This document shows positions 1 through 10,800 of a stretch of 64,000 nucleotides of DNA, piece by piece. Position numbers and translations under genes: made by a program. Origin of the DNA: JBCCXL01 sp039191605 (lineage in GTDB: Bacteria; Acidobacteriota; Thermoanaerobaculia; Multivoradales; JAHZIX01); assembly GCA_039191605.1 (NCBI GenBank), contig JBCCXL010000014.1, positions 62,001-126,000 on the forward strand, read 5' to 3'. A model generated the notes under the pieces. That model did no database searches. It was not told where the DNA came from and worked only from the letters and a program-made list of their open reading frames with translations. How positions within the stretch are numbered: position 1 is the stretch's first letter; every line of letters begins with the position of its first letter.

Positions 1-3000
1 TCCAGCGGCAAGATCGATCGCCGCGCCCTGCCTCATCCCGAGAGCAGCGCGGCCCACGGCGTCGCGCCGACGACGGCCCACGCCCGGGAGCCCGCCGACG
101 CCCTGGAGCTCTATCTGGCGCAGCTCTACGCCGAAGTGCTCGACATCCCCCGCCCGGGGGTGACGGAGGCCTTCTTCGACCTCGGCGGTCATTCGGTGGC
201 CGCCGCGGTGCTGGTCAACCGAATCCAGCAGCGCCTCGGCGCCATCGTGCACGTGGTGGCGATCTTCGACGCCCCCACGGTGGAGTCGCTGGCGGAGTAC
301 CTGCGTCAGCGTCATCCCCAGGCGGTGGCCCAGCACTTCGGCGCGGGGGGCGAAAGCTCCGCGACGGCGGCGCTGCGTTCTGCCGCCTCGCCGGTGGACG
401 AGGCGGCCCTGGAGCGACTCGCCGCTCTGGTGCCTCCGCTGGAGGGCGGGGAGCGCCGTGCCAAGAACCCGCCGGCGGTCTTCGTGCTGGCGCCGCCGCG
501 CTCCGGCACCACCCTGCTGCGGGTGATGCTCGCCGGCCATCCCCAGCTCTTCGCGCCGCCGGAGCTGGAGCTGCTCTCGTTCCCGGATCTCGCCAGCCGC
601 CGCGCCGCCTTCGACAACGAGCGCGACCGCTTCTGGCTGGAGGGCCTGGTGCGGGCCGGCATGGAGGCTCTGGACACCGACGCCGCCGGCGCCGAGGCCT
701 GGGTGGAGTCCCTGGAAGCCCGCGACGCCAGCACCGCGGAGGCCTACGGCGCTCTCCAGGAGCTGCTGACGGCCCCCGGTGGACGCCGCCTGCTGGTGGA
801 CAAGACCCCCTCCTACGCCCTGCATCCGAGCATCCTGCAGCGCGCCGAGGAGATCTTCGACGGCGCCTACTTCATCCATCTGCTGCGCCATCCCCAGGGC
901 ATGGTGCGCTCCTTCGACGACGCCGGCCTGGACGAGATCTTCTTCCGCTTCGATCACCGCCTGCCGCGGCGGGCCCTGGCGGAGGGGCTGTGGACCCTCA
1001 GCCAGCGCAACATCCTGGACTTCCTGCAGGGGATCCCCGAGGAGCGGCACACCGCCGTCTCCTTCGAGGAGCTGGTGCGCTCCCCGGTGGAGACCATGGA
1101 GCGGCTGTGCGCCTTCCTCGACCTGCCCTTCGAGGCGGCGATGGCGGATCCCTACGGCGCCAACAGCTCCGCCCGCATGACCGACGGTCCGCGGCCGGAA
1201 TCCCGCATGCTGGGAGACGTCAAGCTGCTGGAGCATCGGGGCATCGATCCGGCGGCGGCGGATCGCTGGCGCCAGGATGAGCGCCTGGCGCCCCTGTCGG
1301 CCGCTACGGCGAAGACCGCCGCGGGGCTCGGGTACGTTGACCTCGGGGTTGATCTCGATACCGCTTCTGCTTCTGGGGACTCGAGCCTCACTCTCTTCTC
1401 CGCTGGAGCCCCGTCGGAAGTCCAGCTAGATGCCCAGTCCGAAGCCTCGTCAGAAGCTCAGCGCTGGCCGCTGGCGCCGGCCCAGGAGCGGCTGTGGTTC
1501 CTCCACCAGCTGGCGCCGGAGAGCCCGGCCTACAACGTCCCCGCCTCGATGACCCTCTCCGGAGCGCTGGACGTCTCCGCCCTGGCCTGGGCGCTGGAGC
1601 GGGTGGAGGAGCGCCACGGCGCGCTGCGCACGGTCTTCGATCACGACGTCGAGGGCTTCCCCGGACCCTCCCAGCGGGTTCGCCCGCCGCGGGACGGCGG
1701 ACGCTTCGCCCTGCCGGTGGTGGATCTATCCGCCCTGGCGCCGCAGCGCGCCGAGGAAGAGGCTCGCCGCCTGGCCTCGGCGGAGGCCCTGGCTCCCTTC
1801 GACCTCGCCACCGGTCCGATGCTGCGGGCCCGGCTGCTGCGGCTGCCGCCTCAGGACGGCATGCAGAGTCATGGGGCTCTGCTCACCGTTCACCACGCCG
1901 TCGCCGACGGCTGGTCCCTGCGTCTTCTGGTGGCCGATTTCGGCGAGCTCTACGCCTCCCGAGTGGAGGGCCGCGGGGCGCGGCTGCAGCCGCTGCCGGT
2001 GAGCTACGGCGCCTACGCCGCCCATCTGCGCCAGGAGCTGGAGAGCGGCTCCCTGGTAGCGGCGCTGGAGCGGCGGGTGGAGGCGCTGCGGGGCACTCCG
2101 GTGCTGGAGCTGGCCACCGATCGCCCGCGGCCTCGGGTGGCCTCCAGCGAGGGTTCCCGCATTCCTCTGCACTGGCCGGCGGCGCTGGTGGAATCGGCGG
2201 CGGCCTTCGGCCGGCGCCGCGGCGCCACTCCCTTCATGGTGATCCTCGCCGCTTACTCCGCCCTGCTGGGCCGACTCAGCCGCCAGCGGGACTTTGCCGT
2301 CGGCGTGCCGGAGGCCGGTCGCCTGCACCAGGAAGTGGAAGGAGTGGTGGGCCTCTTTGTCAACATCCTCGCCATGCGCCTGGACCTCGGTGCCGCCGCC
2401 GGCGGGGCCTCGCCGAGCTTCGAGGATCTGCTGGAGCGGGTGCGCGGCGCCAGCCGCGACGCCTTCGAGGATCGGGAGGTGCCCCTGGAGCAGATCGTCG
2501 AGGTGATCCAGCCGCAGCGGGATCCCTCCCGGGAGCCCCTGTGCCAGGTGGCCCTGGCCTACCAGAACCTGCCCAGCGGCGAGCTGCAGCTGCCGAACCT
2601 CGAGGTGGGAACCCTGGAGACCGGCACCGCGGCGGCAAAATTCGACCTGCTGCTGACCCTCAGCGAGCTGCCCGGGGAGGGCGCCGAGGGCATCCTGGAA
2701 GGAGCCCTGGACTGGCGCACGGATCTCTTCGATGCCGCTACCGCACAGCGCATCGCGGCTCAGCTCCAGCGACTGCTGGAGCGCGCTCTGGAGTCGCCCC
2801 AGCAGCCGGTGCTGGAGCTGCCCCTGAGCGATGCCAGCGAGGCACAGCACCTGCTGACCTACGAGGGAGCGGCGCCGAGGGCTCCGGGCGGCGCCCGGGA
2901 GCTCGCCGAGAGCGCCCTGGAGATGGTGGCCCGGCGGGTCGCCGAATCCCCCCAGGGGCTGGCGGTGGACGGCGATTTCGGTCGCCTCACCTACGCCGAG

Positions 3001-4893
3001 CTATGGCGGCGGGTGGAGGCCCGGGCCTGCGCCCTGCGGGCCGCCGGCATCGGCGCCGGCAGCCGAGTGGCGGTGCTGGCGGCGGGAACGCCAGAGATGC
3101 TCGAGGGGCAGCTGGCGGTGCTCGCCGCCGGGGCAGCCTACGTGCCGCTGGATCCCCGTCACCCCGCCGAGCGCCTCGCCGCGGTGGCGGTGGCGGCCCT
3201 CGCCCCGCCCCGCGCCGCCAGTCGCCCGGTGGCGCTGCTGGCCGGCGGTCACGGAGTGTCCTCGGAGCTGCGTCGGGCGGTGGCGGAGGACCTGGAGAGG
3301 GGACTCGCCGAGACACCCGGAGCCGCGCCGTGGACGGTAGATCTGGAGACCGACGCCCCCGCTCCTTCGGAAGGGGAGCTGCGTTCCCTGCGCTCCCTGC
3401 CTCGACCCCACCCTCTGCAGGAGGCCTATCTGATCTTCACCTCCGGCTCCACCGGCACCCCCAAGGCGACGGTGATGACCCAGCGCAACCTGGCGCGCTT
3501 CGTCGCCACCCAGGGGCCGGTCTTCGGCATCGGCGCCGGTCGCCGGATGCTGCAGATGGCCTCGCCGGCCTTCGACGCCGCGGTGATGGAGGTCTTCGTT
3601 CCCCTGGTGGAGGGCAGCACCGTGGTTCTCGGCCGCCGCGAGACCCTGGCGGCGGGCCCGGATCTGGAACAGGCGCTGCAGCGCCTGGCGGTGGACGTGC
3701 TCTTCATCACCCCCTCGGTGTTGGCGCTGCTGGATGCGGCGGCGCTGCCGGACCTCGCGGTGGTGCTGTGCGGCGGCGAGGCCTGCCCGGCGCCGCTGGC
3801 GGCCCGCTGGTCCCGCGGTCGCCGCTGGGTGCACGTCTACGGCCCCACCGAATGCACCATCATCACCCTCGGCCATCCCTTCGCTCTGGATTCGGATGGC
3901 GATTCCGTCGCCGATGCGTTGGTGGCTCCGCCCCTCGGCCGCGGGCTGCCGGGGGTGGAAGTGCTGCTGGTGGACGACGCGCTGCTGCCGGCGCCGCCGG
4001 GAGCGGTGGCGGAGATCGCCCTCGCCGGGGCGGTGCTCTCCCGCGGCTATGAGGGACGCCCGGCGCTGACCGCTGAGACCTTCGTCCCCCATCCTCATCC
4101 GCAGCGACCGGGGCAGCGCCTCTATCGCACCGGTGACCTCGCCCGACTGGCGGGGGACGACACCCTGCGCTTCCACGGCCGCCGCGACCGCCAGGTGCAG
4201 GTGCGCGGAGTGCGGGTGGAGCCCGGCGAGGTGGAGGCCGCGGTGGTGCGACTGCCGGGAGTGCGGGACGCCGCGGTGGAAGGCTACGGCGAAGGCTCGA
4301 ATTTCCGGCTCGCCGCCTGGGTGGTGCCGGAGGGCTCCCTGGACGACGCCCACCGGGAGCTCGCCGCCTGGCGCGAGACGCTGCGTCACGAGCTGCCGGA
4401 GGTCTTGGTGCCGGACGCCTTCGTGCTGATGGAGACCCTGCCCCGGGGCACCAGCGGCAAGGTGGATCGCTCCCGGCTGCCGCAGCCGGTGGCGGGAGCC
4501 GGCAGCGGCGAGGCGGTGGCGCCCCGCAGCGAGCGGGAGGTACAGGTGGCGGCGGTGTGGCGGGAGCTGCTGGAGGTGGAGACCGTGGGGGTGGAGACTC
4601 CCTTCTTCGACCTCGGCGGCCACTCGCTGCTGGCCACCCGGGTGGTCTCCCGACTGCGGGAGGCCAGCGGCCTCACCCTCACTCTGCGGGACTTCTTCGA
4701 CGCCCCCACCGTCGCCGGCCTGGCCCAGCGCCTAGAAGAGCTGGCGCAGGGCGGCGCCGAGTCGGTAGAGGCCGCGGAGACGGCGATCCCCGTCGCCGAG
4801 CGGGGAGATCAGGACCTGGAATCTCTGCTGGACGAGCTGGGCGCCGTAGCGGCCCTGCCGGACGGCGGGGGAGAGGAGGGCGGCGGCGAATGA
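1..4893 (+). CDS. NRPS, 5'-truncated: A(end)-T-sulfotransferase-C-A-T
   Basis: The frame is open from base 1, so the start lies upstream; residues are counted from base 1 (1630 visible). Residues 1-11 are the A10 end of an adenylation domain (SSGKIDRRALP). A carrier domain follows (LGGHSV, phosphopantetheine Ser65), then an in-line sulfotransferase domain (about 150-445; see separate entry). Next comes a C domain from Trp489 with HHAVADG at 631-637. The A domain has A3 LIFTSGSTGTPKA at 1144-1156, A5 VYGPTECT and A10 SGKVDR with Lys1487. The second carrier has Ser1542. The A pocket reads DAMFLGVIIK, which I cannot assign. The C-terminal tail is acidic and helical (DLESLLDELG) and probably docks to the basic N-terminus of the next protein, whose ATG overlaps this stop by 4 bases. 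The T-ST-C order is unusual for an NRPS. Confidence 0.96.
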   Translation, partial: SSGKIDRRALPHPESSAAHGVAPTTAHAREPADALELYLAQLYAEVLDIPRPGVTEAFFDLGGHSVAAAVLVNRIQQRLGAIVHVVAIFDAPTVESLAEYLRQRHPQAVAQHFGAGGESSATAALRSAASPVDEAALERLAALVPPLEGGERRAKNPPAVFVLAPPRSGTTLLRVMLAGHPQLFAPPELELLSFPDLASRRAAFDNERDRFWLEGLVRAGMEALDTDAAGAEAWVESLEARDASTAEAYGALQELLTAPGGRRLLVDKTPSYALHPSILQRAEEIFDGAYFIHLLRHPQGMVRSFDDAGLDEIFFRFDHRLPRRALAEGLWTLSQRNILDFLQGIPEERHTAVSFEELVRSPVETMERLCAFLDLPFEAAMADPYGANSSARMTDGPRPESRMLGDVKLLEHRGIDPAAADRWRQDERLAPLSAATAKTAAGLGYVDLGVDLDTASASGDSSLTLFSAGAPSEVQLDAQSEASSEAQRWPLAPAQERLWFLHQLAPESPAYNVPASMTLSGALDVSALAWALERVEERHGALRTVFDHDVEGFPGPSQRVRPPRDGGRFALPVVDLSALAPQRAEEEARRLASAEALAPFDLATGPMLRARLLRLPPQDGMQSHGALLTVHHAVADGWSLRLLVADFGELYASRVEGRGARLQPLPVSYGAYAAHLRQELESGSLVAALERRVEALRGTPVLELATDRPRPRVASSEGSRIPLHWPAALVESAAAFGRRRGATPFMVILAAYSALLGRLSRQRDFAVGVPEAGRLHQEVEGVVGLFVNILAMRLDLGAAAGGASPSFEDLLERVRGASRDAFEDREVPLEQIVEVIQPQRDPSREPLCQVALAYQNLPSGELQLPNLEVGTLETGTAAAKFDLLLTLSELPGEGAEGILEGALDWRTDLFDAATAQRIAAQLQRLLERALESPQQPVLELPLSDASEAQHLLTYEGAAPRAPGGARELAESALEMVARRVAESPQGLAVDGDFGRLTYAELWRRVEARACALRAAGIGAGSRVAVLAAGTPEMLEGQLAVLAAGAAYVPLDPRHPAERLAAVAVAALAPPRAASRPVALLAGGHGVSSELRRAVAEDLERGLAETPGAAPWTVDLETDAPAPSEGELRSLRSLPRPHPLQEAYLIFTSGSTGTPKATVMTQRNLARFVATQGPVFGIGAGRRMLQMASPAFDAAVMEVFVPLVEGSTVVLGRRETLAAGPDLEQALQRLAVDVLFITPSVLALLDAAALPDLAVVLCGGEACPAPLAARWSRGRRWVHVYGPTECTIITLGHPFALDSDGDSVADALVAPPLGRGLPGVEVLLVDDALLPAPPGAVAEIALAGAVLSRGYEGRPALTAETFVPHPHPQRPGQRLYRTGDLARLAGDDTLRFHGRRDRQVQVRGVRVEPGEVEAAVVRLPGVRDAAVEGYGEGSNFRLAAWVVPEGSLDDAHRELAAWRETLRHELPEVLVPDAFVLMETLPRGTSGKVDRSRLPQPVAGAGSGEAVAPRSEREVQVAAVWRELLEVETVGVETPFFDLGGHSLLATRVVSRLREASGLTLTLRDFFDAPTVAGLAQRLEELAQGGAESVEAAETAIPVAERGDQDLESLLDELGAVAALPDGGGEEGGGE
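448..1335 (+). other. In-line PAPS-dependent sulfotransferase domain inside an NRPS
   Basis: This domain lies between the first carrier domain and the C domain of the first gene, in the same reading frame. It carries the 5'-phosphosulfate P-loop APPRSGTTLL (residues 164-173), a DKTPSY segment (267-272), and the 3'-phosphate motif RHPQGMVRS, in which Arg296 and Ser304 are 8 residues apart as in known sulfotransferases. From the family, it should transfer sulfonate from PAPS to a hydroxyl. From its position, the likely substrate is the chain on the preceding carrier (Ser65), though the following module is possible. In curacin CurM a sulfotransferase domain follows an ACP, and sulfonation there primes elimination. 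Whether sulfation here is kept or is a leaving group cannot be read from sequence. Confidence 0.88.
4874..4880 (+). promoter_or_regulatory. Ribosome binding site for the second NRPS gene
   Basis: AGGAGGG lies 9 bases before the ATG at 4890, inside the end of the preceding coding sequence. It fixes the start at 4890. The same frame is open further upstream from 4557, but that stretch is out-of-frame translation of the first gene's T domain. Confidence 0.75.
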
Positions 4894-7800
4894 GCGCCGC
4901 GACCCATGCCCTGGTGGAGCGCATTCGCTCCCTGCCGCCGGCCCAGCGCCGGGCGCTGGTGGAGCGCATTCGCAGCCAGGGGGTGGCGGATCTCTATCCG
5001 GCCTCCTATGCCCAGGAGCAGCTGTGGTTCCTCGACCGCCTGCGCCCGGGGGATTCCTTCTACAACATCCCCGTCGCCCTGGAGCTCGCCGGAGATCTGG
5101 AGCCGCAGCGGCTGAGCGCCGCCGTGACCCAGGTGGTGCGACGCCACGAAGCCTTGCGCACCACCTTTCTGGAGATCGACGGCGAGCCCTTCCAGCGGGT
5201 CAGCGCCGCCTCGCCGGAAGGCCAGCGGCAGCCTCTTCCGGTGGTGGATCTGCGGGCCCTGGCGCCGGAGCTGCGGGATCGCGAAGCCCGGGAGCTGGCG
5301 CGCCGGGAGTCCGACCGCCCCTTCGATCTCGCCCGCGGCCCGCTGCTGCGCTGCTCCCTGCTGTGGCTGTCGACGGCCCCGGCGGCCCCGGCGCTTCCGG
5401 CGGCCCCGGCGGCCCCGGCGCTTCCGGCGGGCCCGGCGGCCCGGTGGGGCCTGCTGCTGACGGTGCACCACATCGTGTCCGACGGCTGGTCCATGGGGGT
5501 GCTGGTGCAGGAGCTGGGGGCCCTCTACCAGGATCTCCCGCTGCCGCCCCTGCCGCGCCAATATGCCGATTTCGCCCTCTGGCAGCGCCAGCGCCTGGAG
5601 GCCGGAGAGCTGGAGCGCCAGCTGGACTGGTGGCGCCAGCAGCTGGCGGAGCTGCCGCCGATGGTGCTGCGGGGGGATCGCCCGGTGCCGGCGCTCTCTT
5701 CCGGTCGAGGCCATCGGGTCTCCCTGCCGCTGGACCCGCAGGTCTCGGAGGCGCTGGGGGCCGTGGCCCGCCGCGCCGGGGTGAGCGAGTTCATGGTGCT
5801 GCTGGCGGCCTTCGGCGCCCTGCTGGGGCGCTGGAGCGGCGCGCCGTCTCTAGCCATCGGTACCGCCGCCGCCCAGCGTCAGCGGGCGGAGCTGGAGTCC
5901 CTGGTGGGCTATTTCGTCAACTCCCTGACCCTGCGCTTCGATCTGCGGGGCGCCGGAGGCGACGGGCTCTCTTTCCAGCAGCTGGTGGCCCACGCCCGGG
6001 AGGTCGCGGTGGCGGCCTTCGATCACCAGGAAGTTCCCTTCGATCAGGTGGTCAAGGCGGTGGCGCCGCAGCGCCGGGCAGAGCGCAACCCTCTCTTCCA
6101 GGCGATGCTCACGGTGCAGAACCTGGCCCTGCGCTCCCCGCGTCTGGGGGACGCCGTCGCCCGCCCCCTGGGGGGCGTGCGGGAGAGCCGGAAGTTTGAT
6201 CTCCACGCCGATTGGTGGCCGGGGGAGCCGGGCTCCGAGTCCCCCTCCTGGACCCTCTCGTTGCAGGCCGACGCGGATCTCTTCGACCGCAGCACCGTCG
6301 AGCGCCTGGCACGAGCCTACGGTCGTCTTCTGGAGTCTGCCCTGGAGCAGCCGGAGACGCCTCTCCATCGGCTGCCGCTGCTCTCGGCGGCGGAACGCCA
6401 GATGGTGGCGGTGGAGTGGGCCGGTGGTGAAGCGGTAGTGCCCTGTGAGACCGGGGAGGCCGTTCAGACTATCCCCCTGCGATTCCGGCATCACGCCGCC
6501 CGCAACCCCTCGGCGCCGGCTCTGACCTGCGGCGACGAGACGATCACCTACGGCGAGCTTCATCAGCGCTCGGGGCACCTCGCCCGGCGCCTGGAGCAGG
6601 CCCTCGCGCCCCTCGGCGTCGGTCGAGACCAGGAGGCGACGGTGGGCATCGCCATGGAGCGCTCGCCGACGGCGGTGGTGGCGATGCTGGCGGCCCTCGA
6701 GGCCGGTTGCGCCTACGTGCCGCTGGATCCGGGCTATCCCCGGGAGCGGCTGAAGGCGATGGTGGAGAACGCCGCGCCGGCGGTGGTGGTGAGCGCCGCG
6801 GCGGAGGCTCCGCCGGCGGTGGCCCAGGCCCTCGCCAGCGGCCTCGGCGAGCTGGCCCCCGGAGAGGCGCCGCCGCCCATCGTCGCGGTGGACGGCGGCG
6901 GCGAGGCCCCGGAAGCGAGCCTCGAGGACGACCTGAGCCTGCGGCGCGCTCCAGCGGGACCGGACGCTCTGGCCTACATCCTCTACACCTCCGGCTCCAC
7001 CGGTCGCCCGAAGGGCGTCGCCGTGCCCCAGCGGGCGGTGCTGCGCCTGGTGGAGGCCCAGCGGGGCCGGGAAGGTTTTCTCGGCGGCGCCCTGGAGGAT
7101 CAGCAGCGGGTCTTTCTCCTCGCCTCCCCCCTCGCCTTCGACGCTTCGACCCTGGAGCTGTGGGGCCCTCTGCTTCACGGCGCCCAGCTGGAGGTGATGG
7201 CCCCCGGTCGCTTCACCCCGGGAGAGCTGCTGGCGACGGCCCGCCGCGCCGGGGTGACCACCCTGTGGGTGACGGCGGCCCTCTTCCAGCGCCTGGTGGA
7301 GGAACACCTGGAGGAGCTGGCGACCCTGCCGGCGCTGCGGGAGCTGCTCACCGGCGGTGACGTGGTGTCTCCGGCGCCGGTGGCGGAGCTGCTGCGGCGG
7401 GCGCCCCATCTGCGGGTGGTGAACGGTTACGGACCGACGGAGAACACCACCTTCACCTGCTGCCGGCGGCTGCGGCCGTCGGATCTCGAGCGCCCGTCCC
7501 TGCCGGTGGGGGAGCCCATTCCCGGGACCTCCGCCTGGGTGCTGGACGGCCATCAGCGAGTGCTGCCGCCGGGGGTGGTGGGTCAGCTGTGGACCGGCGG
7601 CGAGGGCCTCGCCCGCGGCTATCACCGCGCTCCCGGGGCTACCGCCCTGGCCTTTCGCCCTCACCCGCGGCCGACGGCGCCCGGCGAGCGCCTCTACCGC
7701 ACCGGCGACGAGGCCCGCTGGAGCGCCGACGGCACGGTGGAATTCTTCGGCCGCCGGGATCGCCAGATCAAGCTGCGGGGGCATCGCATCGAGCTCGCCG

Positions 7801-10800
7801 AGGTGGAGGCCGCCATCGGCTCCCTGCCGTCGGTGAGCGAAGTGGCGGTGGTGTTGCTCTCGGACCCCGACCCGCGCCTGGTGGCCTACGTGGTCGGCGC
7901 CTCCGAGGGCTCCGCGGAGTCTGCCCCAGCCCTCGATCGCCAGCCCCTCGATCTTCAGGCCCTGAGGCGGGAGCTGGCGCAGCGTCTGCCGGCGCCGATG
8001 ATGCCGGCCCTCTTCATCGTCCTGGAAGCTCTCCCCCTCACCGCCCACGGCAAGGTCGACCGCCGCAACCTGCCGGCGCCGTCCCTCCCTGCTTCCGCAC
8101 AGCCGTCGTCTCCGGGCCGGGAGCTCGATGCCGCGAAGGGCGCGGACGGCGGCGTTCAGGCCCGAGTGGCGGCCCTGTGGCGGGAGCTGCTGCGGATCCC
8201 GGAAGTTCCCGTGGACGAGGACTTCTTCGCCATCGGCGGCCATTCCCTGATGGTCACCCAGCTGCTCAGCCGACTGCAGGAAGCCTTCGCCGTGGAGATT
8301 CCGCTGCGCACCCTCTTCGACCATCCGACGGTGGCGGGGCAGGCGCGATGGCTGAGCCGGCGCCTCGCCGCTCAGGGAGCGGAAGCCGACTCGGGGCAGA
8401 GCTCCGACGAGGCCGCCGGGCCGGAGCGAGGCCCATCGGCGACGCCGCGACTGGCCGTGCCGATCCCGCGGGTCTCCCGCCAGCAGCCGGCGCCCCTGTC
8501 CTACGCCCAGGAGCGCCTGTGGTTCCTGCAGCAGCTGCAGCCGACCTCCACCGCCTACAACGAGCCCATGGCCCTGGAGGTGAAGGGGGAGCTCGAGGTC
8601 CACGCCCTGGAACAGGCCTTCAGCCGAGTGGTGGAGCGCCACGAGACCCTGCGCACCCGCTTCCCGCGCCGCGATGGACTGCCGGTGCAGGAGGTGGTGG
8701 CGGCCGAGGCGGTGCACCTGCCGGTGGTGGATCTGGGGGGCCTGCCGGCCGATCTCGCCGCCGCCGAAGTACAGCGTCTGGCCTCGGCCCAGACCTCGGC
8801 ACCCTTCGATTTGAGCCGCGACGCCCTGCTGCGCCTGGCGGTGGTGAGAATCGCGCCTCGCCACCACCGACTCACCGCCACTCTGCACCATCTGGTGGTG
8901 GACGGCTGGTCCCTGGGGATCCTGCGGCAGGAGCTCTCCGCCGCCTACGCCTCGGTGATCGCCGGAGACAGCGGTACTGCTGAGCAGACCGTCGCCCTTG
9001 CCCCGCTGCCGGTGCAATACGTCGACTTCGCCGCCTGGCAGCGGCAGGTGCTGGACGAGCCGGAGATGGAGCGCCTGCTGGCCTATTGGCGCCAGCGGCT
9101 GGAGGGTTCGGAGCGCCTGGAGATCCCCACCGATCGCCCCCGCCCGGCGCTGGAGACCTACCGCGGAGAGCGCTTCACCCACACCCTGGAGGGCGCCGAC
9201 GTCGAGGCTTTGCGCCACCTGGCGAGGGAGCACGGCACCACCCTCTTCGTCTTCCTGCTGGCGGCCTTCGCCGAGGTTCTGGGGCGCTGGAGCGGCCGCC
9301 GGGACCTGCTGCTGGGCACCCTGCTGGCGGGCCGCCGCCGACCGGAGGTGGAGGGCCTGGTGGGCTTCTTCATCAACACCCTGGCGCTGCGCCTCCAGCG
9401 CCCCGAAGCGGGAGCTCCGGTGGCGGAGCTGCTGCGGGGCCTGCGGGAGACGGTGCTGGAGGATTTCGATCGCCAGGATCTGCCCTTCGAGCGCCTGGTG
9501 GAGGCGCTGGCGCCGCGCCGGGACCTGTCTCGTCACCCCCTCTTCGGGGTCTGCTTCCAGCTGGTGGAGAGCCGCGGCCCGGGGCTCTCCCTGCCGGGGC
9601 TGGAAGTGGTGGGGGACGCCGCCGCGGTGCACTCGGCGAAATTCGATCTCTCCCTGGCCTGGGTGGACGGCGGGGATCGCCTGACGGCGATCCTGGAGAT
9701 CAACCGCGAGCTCTACGATCGCAGCACCGGACGGCGACTGCTGGACCAGGTGCTGCGCTGGGTTCGGGGCGCCCAGGGGGCCACCGAGATGGCGGCGGAT
9801 CAGCTGCCGGTGCTCTCCCCGGGGCAGCGTCACCAGCTCACCGTCGAGTGGTCGCGGGTGCCGGCGGCGCCCGCTGGCGGCGCCGGATCTCAGCGCCTGG
9901 ACACCCTGGTGCTGGAGCAGGCCCGCCGTTCCCCCGGCGCCACGGCTCTGGTGTGGGAGACGGGGCGCTGGACCTACGACGAGCTCGCCGCCCGGGTGGA
10001 GCTGCTGGCGACCGTCCTGAGCCGCCACGGCGCCGAGGCGGAGAGCGTCGTCGCCCTGTATCTGGAGCGCGGCCCGGCGCTGTTGGCATCCGTGCTCGCC
10101 ACGTTGCGCACCGGCGCCGCCTACGTTGCCCTGGATCCCGCCTATCCGCCCCAGCGTCTGGCGACGATGGCGCAGGATGCCGCCCCGCGGGTGGTGGTGA
10201 CCAGCGCCGAGCTGGCAGATCGGCTGCCGGCGGAGGCTGCCGCCGCGACGCCCCTGGTGGTGGACGAGCTCGGCGCCGCGACTGCTGGGCTGGAGGCCGG
10301 GACGGAGGTTGGAGCGGAGACTCCTGCCCTGCTGCCGGCGGCTCCCGCGCTGCCGCCGGCGGCGGACCCGGACGCCATCGCCTACCTGATCTATACCTCT
10401 GGCTCTACCGGCCGGCCCAAGGGGGTGGCGATTTCCCATCGCGCCGCCTCGGCCCTGGTGCGCTGGGCCGGCAAGGCCTTTCCGGAGCCCTGGCGCCGCG
10501 GCGTCTTCGCCGGCACCTCCCTGTGCTTCGACCTCTCCATCTTCGAGCTCTTCCTGCCCCTGGCCCACGGCGGCCGGGTGGTGATGGGCCGAGACGCCCT
10601 GGCCCTGGACGGCCATCCGGCAGCCCAGGAGGTCACGATGGTGAATACCGTGCCTTCCTCACTGGCGGAGCTGCTGCGCCGCGGGGCGGTGCCGCCCTCG
10701 GTGAAGGCGGTCTGCCTGGCGGGGGAGCCGTTGCCGAAGGATCTGGTGGCCTCGGCGGAGGCGCTGGATTCGGTGGAGGCGGTATTCAATCTCTACGGAC

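Noticed and set aside
4557..4889. Upstream extension of the second NRPS frame to 4557
   Set aside because: It overlaps the coding T domain of the first gene and translates to Gly/Arg-rich nonsense. The ATG at 4890 has a Shine-Dalgarno and the usual ATGA overlap.
5850..10616. Very long open frame on the minus strand (1588 codons) opposite the second NRPS; similar ones at 31226-36445 and 36094-40281
   Set aside because: The + strand frames carry intact NRPS core motifs throughout. The minus-strand translations are Gln/His/Arg-rich low-complexity without domain motifs, as expected from high-GC codon bias.
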